This document shows, piece by piece, positions 55,385 through 64,000 of a stretch of 64,000 bases of DNA (the first letter of the stretch is position 1; each line of letters starts with the position of its first letter). The translations under genes were made by a program, and so were the position numbers. The notes under the pieces were generated by a model. That model was not told where the DNA came from. It was given only the letters and a program-made list of their open reading frames with translations, and searched no databases. Source of the stretch: Anisodus tanguticus (Eukaryota; Streptophyta; Magnoliopsida; Solanales; Solanaceae); the NCBI GenBank assembly GCA_034509755.1, contig CM067541.1:4142001-4206000 (forward strand), given 5' to 3'.

Positions 55385-55905
55385 TTGTGCGGATTTCCCT
55401 TCAAACTCACTAGTCTTTAATTTTTGTTCTTTATATTTGTGGTCTTTAATTTTTGTTTTTGCAATTATTTTTATAAAAATATTCAGGTCTACTTTATAAG
55501 ACAGTCTCTATAATATTTTTCTTCGAAAATTAAATTTTGTCACGCGCGACATAAATTATGTAGGAACTAAGTTATGCGGCATAGTTTTATAGTAATTTTT
55601 TAGATTATGTTGAGTGTTGGAAATTATGCCTTATCCGACATAGTTTGTGTGGATGTTATGGTACATATGTTGAAATTAAACGCTAACTATGCCTGTCGAA
55701 ATCTAAAATTATGCATTTTTCATATTATGTTGAGTGTTGACATCCGGCATAATCTGTGGGTTGTGTATGATACATATGCCTAAGATATAATATTAATTAT
55801 GCCGAACGAAATTCTAACTATACCGCGCCAAAAATAATAAATGATAAAAATTAAAGAAGAGCAAAAATTAAAGACCACCCAAAATTTCTTTGTGCAAATG
55901 ACCCG
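55385..55905. repeat. MITE-like dispersed repeat, copy C
   Basis: The left end reads TTTGTGCGGATTTCCCTTCAAA with TAGTCTTTAATTTTTG; the right end CAAAAATTAAAGACCACCC is its inverse. The interior has TTATGTTGAGTGTTG and ATGTTATGGTACATATG blocks as in copies A and B. No coding capacity. Confidence 0.6.
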
Positions 55906-55964
55906 TAATGAATTAAGCTTATTTTGTGGGATCCAGCTAGATGGATTGAACCACAAAAAGTTGC

Positions 55965-56395
55965 AATTCACACAAATGCCTCTCTTCAGGGTGGTCTTTA
56001 ATTTTGTCCTTCAAATTAGAATTTTTTAAGTTTTGTTCTTTCCCTAAAATTTTTGAGTTTTGATTCAAACCTCAGCTCAGTCCAAAATTTAAAAATCTAC
56101 AAGGCAGAGTTTGAATTTCGCAAGACATAGTTTGCCGCAAGGCATAAGACAAACTCTTCCTTAAGATAGAGTTTGTCTTATGCCTGAAGGCAAACTCTGA
56201 GAGTTTGCAGGCAAATTATGCCTTGCAGAATACAAACTCTATCTTGCGATTTTTTAAAATTTTTGATTGAGCGAAAGTTCGAACGCGGGACCTCGAAATA
56301 TTTTCAGCTCTTTTTTTTTAAGCGAAAGGCAAAAATTAAAGACCAACAATTTGAGGGCAAACATTAAAGACCCTTTGAAGGAAATCTGCGCAAAA
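55965..56395. repeat. MITE-like dispersed repeat, variant D with internal palindrome
   Basis: It begins CACACAAATGCCTCTCTTCAG with GGTGGTCTTTAATTTTG and ends AATTAAAGACCCTTTGAAGG, AAATCTGCGCAAAAAAG, so its termini belong to the same family as copies A-C. The interior differs: it is an imperfect palindrome built from GGCATAAGACAAACTC / GAGTTTGTCTTATGCC (about 56135-56200). Confidence 0.55.
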
Positions 56396-58435
56396 AAGTG
56401 ATTATCACTTGAGATGATATGAGCATGTTTAGATTGACTTATTTTAAGTGTTTGCCAAAACAATTTTTAAATATTTTTATAATATTTAGTCAAAATAAAA
56501 AAATGTTTTTAAAAGCTTGTTTTTAAGCCAAAAGCAAAAGCTAGAATTCCTAATTCACTTTTAAAAAATTAATCTAATCATATTAGCTTATACTGTAATA
56601 TTTATTTGAACCAATATATCTTAAATTTAAAATTTTAAAAAATTTATAAGATTTTAATAAAAAATATTGATTAATTGTATTGATAGTCTTGTCGTAAAAT
56701 TTACCATGAACAATTACCAATTGATATGTTCTTACTAATACGGCCTCAATTTCAATTTTTGGGTCTGACTTTTCTTTTTAGCATGTTTCAAATCTTTTTA
56801 CATGTTGGCACTCCATATCAAAATTTAAAATGAGCTTGATCAGCAAACTTGGCCTTCATAACCTTTTTTTTATTAGATTAATTGTTTCTACTTTAGGGTA
56901 TATTTGGTACACATGTTTTTTTGTGAAAAATATGTTTTATGATAAGTCATTTTATGTTAAACCACTTATGCTGAGCGAAGCAGGTCTAAATATTTTTATT
57001 AAATGAACTGAAGGCGAAAAAATTAAAGACCAGTGAGTTTGAAGGTTAATCCTCTCAAAAACTTAGTTTGGATCAATATATGAAGAAACCTCCCTCACTT
57101 ATGGGCTAATTTTTTTTTTTTTGTAGAAATACTTTGATTAATTGTTAATTTTATATTGCTTGCTCCAAGCCTCCAGCTTTAAGATATTATAAATCTTTAG
57201 TATTCAATTTTTTTTATAATTAAGACATTCTCCAATTTGTTGATATTATAATTAATTTTTCATATCTATTTTTATGAAAAGTACTTTTCACTCACCAATC
57301 AAATATATACCGAAAAATAAAACACAAAATTCTCCACAGAAATTTTCCTTCAGAAAAATAATTTGCGAAGAATAACAAACAATGTATTTTAACACTTAAC
57401 TTTTGCTTCTCTTCACAATTAGTGAAAATCAATTTCTTTCCCTCTTTCATACATCCCAATACAAAATTCCACTTGTCCTTCCAATAATACAATATTTCTT
57501 ATAGGTGGTTGAAGGAATTAAACATTTAAAAAAAAAAAAAAAAAGAACACCAATGACTAATAAATAAGATTCTTATGGTCCCTGAAAAAGAGAGATCCAA
57601 GTGATCTTATCCTGTCAGATATCCCCAATAAAGGAAAAATGTTCCCACATGAACATGCTACGTGCCCCGCCGATCCTCTGCCATCAGTCACAGTCTAGTT
57701 TTCCTGCACTGTAAGAAACAATAATTAATATATTGATTGATCCATTTAAAATAATTTACTTTAAAAAGTTAAAATTTATTTTTTCTGTCCCAAATTTACA
57801 TAACATGTTTCTGTTTAGCATGTAAGAAAGTATATTTTTGTACATAGAAAAAATTTAACTTTCAATTTCTCAATTTATCCATAATAAGATAATTTATAGC
57901 TACATAAATATTCAATGCTTAGTTTGGATTTAAAAGTTTAAAAATCTTCTTTTTTTTAGTTTGTTAAACTTTGTATCCAGTTAAATAGTAAAATTGCATA
58001 AGTTGGGTTGGAGGGTGTAAATTATTAAAAATAAATAAGAAATACTACACGTATATTTTTTCCTCGTATCAAATTACCAAGGAACGAATACCTTTTCACT
58101 TTTTAGGTAGTTAATTTGACTCATCTTTAAAGTTAAATTGGAGTAGATCAATTCAATATTTTAAAATTAAAATTTGAATATTTAAAAACTATACGATTTT
58201 TTTTATAAGTACGCTGCAATTCTTTCATGTCAATATAATAAAAAAACATTAGTTAAATTTCAAATAGGTTGAATATCGAGAAGTAAAAAATGCTACTACT
58301 ACCTAAATTGGGACATAAGGAGTGCTTCTAATTTTTATAATATTTTTTGTTGTTTACGTCACAAACATTATACTCTCTCCATCTCAATTTATATAATGTA
58401 GTTTGACTGAGCATGAAGTTTAAGAAATAAAGGAA
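56396..58435. other. Intergenic region, MITE fragments
   Basis: No gene supported. A partial copy of the dispersed repeat family ends near 57010-57050 (AAAAATTAAAGACCAGTGAG). Stowaway-like fragments occur near 58070-58325. A poly(A) run lies at about 57527-57544. Confidence 0.4.
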
Positions 58436-58439
58436 GACT

Positions 58440-59110
58440 GTCACATTAGGCATTAGGTCTAACTCACTCCCAAAAAAACTAGCTCAAAGGAAGGAGGATT
58501 GTCCAAGCCTTATAAAGAGTCCATAGATCACACCTCACAGATGTGGTACATTTCTCTTCACCCCCTCATGCCCAGATCCGGACAGGCATTTTCACCTCAC
58601 ATTGGTCTGGGATCGGTCAGTTGGTCCGAGGGCAAGCTGGCCCCCCCTTTTTTTATAGGGGCCTACATCGAATCGAGCCTGGGTCTCGCTCTGATACCAT
58701 ATCAAATTAGACATTGGGGCTAACTCACACCCAAAAACTAGCTGAGGAGGATTGCCTAAACCTTATAAGGAGTCCAATGATATCATCCTTCACCAAAGTG
58801 GTATATTTCTCTTCAACATCCCCATCATGCCCAGATCCAGACATCTTTTTATCTGGATTTCACTGTTCGGTATGAAGCGTGCACATTCATGGACTCAAAA
58901 TATTTTTCACCCCTTTCAATTGGTCCGGGGCATTTTACCCACTCATCCGGAGGCCCACATCGAATGAGTCTGACTCTGATACCAAGTTAAATTAGGCATT
59001 GGTCTAACTCACACCCCAAAGCTAGCTCAAAGGGAGGAGGATTACACAAGCCTTATAAGGAGCTCAGAGATCTCATCCCTCACCGATGTGGTACATTTCT
59101 ATTGAAAGAC
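58440..59110 (-). repeat. Three tandem LTR/primer-site fragments
   Basis: A unit of about 270 bp occurs three times (starts near 58440, 58708 and 58990; the last is short). Shared blocks are TCTAACTCAC(A/T)CCCAAAA, CTAGCTCAAAGG, GGAGGATT, CCTTATAA(A/G)GAG, GATGTGGTACATTTCTCTTC, and GGCC(T/C)ACATCGAAT. Units 1 and 2 end with CTCTGATACCA, on the minus strand TGGTATCAGAG, the initiator tRNA-Met primer site. A diverged single copy of the first blocks is at about 2950-3030. These appear to be repeated LTR-to-leader pieces of a retrotransposon. Confidence 0.55.
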
Positions 59111-59340
59111 TTTTGAATTTTATGGTGTAAAATAGGTCAAAGATATTTGTGTGGTTATAGATCATTCGTTAAGTATAAACGGTAAAATTTAAAGTTAAAT
59201 TACTACCAAATAAGAAAATGTGTTATTTTTTTAGACTGACTAAAAAGAAAAGTGTGTCATATAAATTGGGACATAGGAAGTATCTCTTTTCAATATAATA
59301 ACTGAGGAGAAAAATTAAGGTACCTAGCAGAAGGATCAGA

Positions 59341-61705
59341 TTAATTGACAAGCTGTACTTTCATCTGATCAGGAGCAGTGGAATCGGCAATTGGTGTAGT
59401 ACCGTTGTTGTCCATCTGTTTGAGGTTCTGTTGGTAATAAATTTGCCTCAACCTCTCTATTTCTCGTTTCAATACTTCTTGATGAGCTATAAATATTTTC
59501 CACAACAGAAAAAGAAAAAAAATAATAGTGAACATCAATTAATCTCCATTGACTTTCAACTGCTATAGAGAAGCAAATAACAATTTTTTTAACATAATCA
59601 TGAAAGATTATGATTATGAGGTTTAGTAGAAGATGGAGTAAAAAATGAAAAAAAGAAAATTTACCATCTTTAAACAATTTATCTTGGGCAAGAGCTGCAA
59701 TTTTTTGCCTGAGGGCACTATTGTCAACATTTAGCAACAAACGTTGATGGTCCAGGAATGCAACTCTTGGTGACAGTACCGAAACTTCAGCCTTCAACAA
59801 ATTAAAAAAGGAAAGAATATTTTAAGTGTAAACAAAAATAGAATAATGTTTATTATTATCTTTATGATATACTATTAGGAGAAAATAAAAGAAAATTGTC
59901 TGAATTAAATTTTTCACATACTTGAAGTGTGCTAACAATACGTTCGAGCTCCGATACGTATTGCAGTTTCCTGACCCGCGACCTTTGCGCCGATTGTCTG
60001 TTTGCCAATATCCTGACATAACCAATTATTCAAATTTAAAAAGTCCTTTAATGATCCCAAGTACCAACATTAATGATAATAATATTACAATATACTACTC
60101 CATTGAGATATATAGGAGTAATAATAACAAGGCTACAGACACAGAGATACACAGACATATATATAACATTTTGTCAAGGCAGAAGTACAATTTGAAGTTA
60201 GGAATTCAATCGAATCTAGCTTTCGACTTATACCAATACCTATATATATATATATATAAAAAGTTACATTTTTCATTTTTTGAGAGTCAAACGAGTTGTT
60301 CTTTAATTATAATTTTTTAAATGTCGTTTAAATATTTTAAATTATTGATTATGGTAACTTATAATACTTTTTACGTAGTCTTCAAATATATAAATTTTAT
60401 TTTATAAAATTTAAAGATTCTATGTTCTAACACACGGTTAAAATTAAAAAGTTTGACTCACGAAAAATAAAAAATGTCAAACTTTTTGGACGGAGGAAAT
60501 ATATATATATATAGTTGGATTCAATAACTCAGATAACTAATTGATTCATTGACATCCCAAAGCTATAAAAATTTCAAATGTTAGATCCGCCACTATATTT
60601 CTTTAATATATTATACTTTGTAGGCCAACAAATTAAAAATAACCTAGCTAGCTAGTTGAATAAAGTCTCCGTGTAACTTATGTGAAGTATTGGTTGAAGG
60701 GATTGGAAATATAATCCCATCATAATAGACCGTATAAAGATAATTCTAGCGTTAATGCTGGATAGAATACGAGAAATAAATATTAAAGATACAAAATAAC
60801 TTAAAGTAAGTAATTAATGAATCACGATGTAACATGCAATAATTCCTAAATATATTAGTTACGTATAATAATTTTTTAAATATAATCATCACATAATTAG
60901 TTTGTTAAAAAACCAATGAATTTTGATATAAAATGTGTACTCCCTCAGTATCAATTTATTTGTAACATCATTAATTGGGCATGAAGTTAAGATTTTTTTA
61001 TTTTTTTTGAAATACTTGGCATAAAATAAATTTTAAATATTTGTATAGCTATAAATTATTTAATTTATAGTGAAATAAATATTTTAAAATTAAATTATTT
61101 TAAATACAAGAAAATATATTTCCTAAAACAGTTCAGAAAGAAAAACATATCACATATATTGTGAGAAATGGGATAAGATGCATGAATAATTAAGCATATA
61201 ATTACCTTTTAATTCTCTTGGGATCAGCAACATTCTGAGTAGCTGCTGGTAATTTCTCCATAGTCTTGCATAAGCTTTGGACTTCCTCATTTTCACTCTT
61301 AAGCTGCTGCTGCATTTGCTGGTTGCTGGTATTGTTCATACTTTTAACTTCATTATCGTTGATATATTCGGATGGCGATGAAGGGTTCGAACACGACGTG
61401 TCGTTGAACATCGACATAATCTGTTGCTCGTCATCAAACCTCTCGAATTCCTCGTGACCGTTACCGGTCCCACCGGAGCCTGGAGTGCTAGATAGCCTCC
61501 TACATTCTTCCACCATGGGTGACTCCAAGAAAGAAATGGAGTCACTCATCGATCTACGGTGGGACCCGCGCCTCGATGACATGTCGAGGAATTCGTCCGC
61601 CCATAAATTGTGAGCAGTTGGAGCTAAATTATCCATCTTTTGATGAAGTGAAAAATCAGGCCAATTTGGTGCCATGTTAGGCGCTCTTGGTGGTAAGTGC
61701 GCCAT
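59341..61705 (-). CDS. Group E bZIP transcription factor (bZIP34/61-like)
   Basis: bZIP proteins bind ACGT-core DNA as dimers; Arabidopsis bZIP34/61 act in pollen and general development. Four exons fit GT-AG rules: 61705-61206, 60012-59922, 59791-59665 and 59486-59341, giving 287 residues. The N-terminal part is proline- and serine-rich (MAHLPPRAPNMAPNWPDF; SSRRGSHRRSMSDSI). The basic region spans the first junction (KRIKR|ILANRQSAQRSRVRKLQ) with the invariant N-x7-R. A leucine zipper follows (YVSELERIVSTLQ, then SVLSPRVAFLDHQRLLL) and continues through exon 4 (EVLKREIERLRQIY). The protein ends DQMKVQLVN. Intron 1 (1193 bp) contains Stowaway-like repeats. All residues needed for DNA contact are present. 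Confidence 0.92.
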
Positions 61706-63379
61706 TTTCTTGCTTTTTTTTTTTCAAAGTTGATGGAATCTCAAGAAAAAAACAAAACTGCTTCCACAATTCTGGAAGAAAAATTCTATTTCACACGTCT
61801 ACTTAAATTGTAGTTTTGGGGGAGCAGAGCAGAATGAACCAAATCAACAATATAAGTATTCTTCACAATTGCTCCTTGTGATTCATCAAAACCATGACAA
61901 TTGGAATCTCAAGATTCAGTAACACCTATAATGCAATGAATAATAGACTTATATCACGATATATGAGATTTTTTTTTATTGAATAAAAGATGATTTTAAA
62001 TCAACAAGTAAAGAAAAAGTCACTAAATCATACCTCCAAGTTGTTGTTTAAAATAAATTAAAATGTGTCGGATTTGGATTACTTGCCCAAAGAAGGGCTA
62101 TCTGATCGGATAAAAAAAACCAAACTAATTTTAAAGGATTTTAAAGGAAGGACTATCTGATCGGATCAAAGAAAACCAAACTAATTAAAAGGGTTTTTCC
62201 AGAAAGTGAGGTGAAGAAAAGATAATGTATTAGAAGAGAACATTATCATTATTATCATATAGACATTGTCTCATGAGCTCTCAATGTCTATACTTTGATT
62301 ATTTGTCTCATTAAGAAGCAAAGTAAAATTTGTCTGCAATGATTAATTGACACATTAAGAGGGGTGTTCTGTTGGGGGTATTTAAGGAGGTATCACATGG
62401 AGGGATTGGGACAGCTATCAAACAGCTGGTAGGGAGTTTGGAGTCTAACTGTATTACTGGAAAGTAGCAATAGTTTAATATGTAGAGGACTCACACCACA
62501 TGTGCCTTTGTGCTCATCACTCATCTAAAGCCTCTGACTTTCTTTTTCTTTTTTTTTCTAATTGAAATAAATTATTCTATCGTCTTCTTCTATATAATGA
62601 CATTATTTGGGCGGGTAGTAAATTTAAGAAATAGATTCAAGCTAGTTGGAAAATTACTTTCGCTCCGCACCTTATCCTTTGATCCAAGCCGCTAGACAAA
62701 AGACGAGCTGACTTAATTAGAGGCTGCGGTCATTCGTAATTAATGTAGCTTCATCGTTTGTATTAATATGAATGACATACATAACGGTTGCAGTCAAGAC
62801 ATCTGATATGGACTCATAAAAAGACTAAGATAATTATCACAAAATCCAAAAGTATAGTAATAGACATGATCATTTCTATCACTTCACTAGCTATAAGTAC
62901 TCAAACAATACTTGCCGATGAAACTGTCACTCTTTATTGCCACTAATTTTTAACTATTATGTCATTAGCTTGAATTGCAATGATCCTAATTAAACAGGAA
63001 TTTAACCATGTCATTCACTTAACTAAGAAAAGGCAAAGTAGCTAGCTAGCTTGGTGTCAACAAAGACAAAAATATGCATATTAAAATATTTTTAGAACTT
63101 ATAATCTTGTACATATATTATTAATATGGTTATAAAAATTATCATGCATTAATGATCATTACTAGAAATAAAAGTTTTTTTCATAACTAGTTTTCAATTA
63201 TAGTGACATATTTGATGTGGGGATTATAAAGAGTTTTTCCTTTTCAAAACCAAGTCGTTGCCTATCCCCACCTTTACTCTTATACATAGAAGTAATTACG
63301 TAAGAGGACCAAGGTTCAATGAAGTGTCTTATCAAGATCAACTTTTACTCTTTTTCAATTTTTCTATAAATGGTTGTTC
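61706..63379. other. Upstream region of the bZIP gene; no gene seen
   Basis: The stretch next to 61706 is the probable 5' leader and promoter. A tandem near-duplicate of GGACTATCTGATCGGAT(C)AAA, then AAACCAAACTAATT occurs at 62092-62130 and 62147-62186. Otherwise it is AT-rich without identified elements. Confidence 0.45.
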
Positions 63380-64000
63380 TTTTCTACCTCAGTAGTGAGA
63401 CTCATTTTAATTTTCTTAAGATCCTTCTCAAGCTCCAGTTGAGTTTCACTAGCTACATCTTTTCCTTTACACGGAGTATTCATATATTTTTCATTTGGTT
63501 TTCTAACATGATGTTTTCTTAAGTTACATCATCAACCTGTTCTTTCAAACCTACAATGGAAACTACCAAATCATCCATCTCTTGTTCTAAATCACCAATT
63601 TCTTCATTTAGAGAACTCTTCTATTTAACAAGAACATTATAAGCATCGATTAACACATTTGTCAATTATATTAGTTTCTTTTGAGAGTAAATTTTCAAGT
63701 TTTTCTGCACGTCAAGAAAATTTACCTCTTGTTGTTCATCATCATCGTCAGCATCAGATTTGGCCACGAGTGCAAAAATTGACTCATATTCAAAATGTTC
63801 ATTGTCAATGGCCATCATCGATGTATCGCCCTGGTCATCATCATCTTCAGATTCGCTGGAGGACTCTTCCAAAGCAGCAAAAGCTTACTTCACCAGGTCA
63901 TCAGTTGCATCTCTCCTCTTGAACTTCTTATCGGAGACCTGATTCCTCTTAGCAGCTTTTTCAGTACTATTTTTATAATTATCCTGCTTGTGAAGAGGAT
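63380..64000 (-). mobile_element. Copia-type gag relic, cut by the window edge
   Basis: The minus strand contains KKFKRRDATDDL, an acidic block ESSSESEDDDDQGDTSMMA (near 63850), YESIFALVAKSDADDDDEQQ, EVNFLDVQKNLKIYS and, lower, SSLNEEIGDLEQEMDDLVVS (near 63590). This resembles the linker and coiled-coil section after the zinc knuckle of a Copia gag. Several frames are broken by stops (for instance near 63890). The remainder lies beyond the right edge. Confidence 0.6.

Noticed and set aside
63659..63922. Plus-strand frame of 87 codons at the right edge
   Set aside because: Antisense to the acidic segment of the Copia gag relic.

Overview
The window is nuclear DNA from a flowering plant, most likely a member of the Solanaceae. 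It is AT-rich, with intron-containing plant genes far apart in a dense, nested layer of transposable elements. The family assignment rests on SINE tails resembling the Solanaceae TS/SolS type (TTG-repeat tails, GTGTACGCAGACCTTA-type boxes), on a short palindromic MITE of a kind common in tomato relatives, and on the gene sequences. I cannot settle the genus from sequence alone.

Five genes can be modelled: (1) a stomatal patterning peptide precursor of the EPF1 type, + strand, two exons, 6165-7252; (2) a six-exon DUF789 protein, - strand, 18134-20962; (3) a RING-H2 E3 ubiquitin ligase-like gene, + strand, 31736-32495, with a break in reading frame; (4) a RABA1 (Rab11-type) small GTPase, - strand, 33807-39554, whose two exons are separated by an intron of about 5.1 kb; (5) a group E bZIP transcription factor (bZIP34/61 type), - strand, 59341-61705, four exons. 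They look like unrelated single-copy genes with no sign of operation as a unit.

The rest is largely mobile DNA. 0-5.8 kb holds diffuse repeats and a direct duplication. 9.5-17.3 kb holds several DNA transposons, including an almost complete pogo/Tc1-mariner element with a decayed transposase and nested SINEs. 22.9-27.7 kb holds LTR-retrotransposon remnants. The RAB intron (34.2-39.3 kb) is swollen by a badly decayed Copia element and a tandem duplication, and a 5'-truncated L1-type LINE (39.86-44.12 kb) sits about 300 bp upstream of its start codon. A Copia element lies at 46.44-51.50 kb, followed by a second Copia relic at 52.2-53.5 kb. 55-59 kb holds MITE-like repeats and tandem LTR/primer-binding-site fragments. 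A Copia gag relic runs off the right edge.

The most interesting structure is the Copia element at 46443-51501. It is flanked by a perfect 5-bp target duplication (GAAAT), but one end carries an extra short piece of its own gag followed by an inverted partial LTR, so both outer ends are the same LTR terminus. The gag/inverted-LTR junction shows a 7-bp microhomology, which suggests template switching during reverse transcription before integration. Also notable are four non-autonomous hAT-like elements with perfect or near-perfect 8-bp target duplications, one of them nested in another MITE. All coordinates and comparisons were made by eye.
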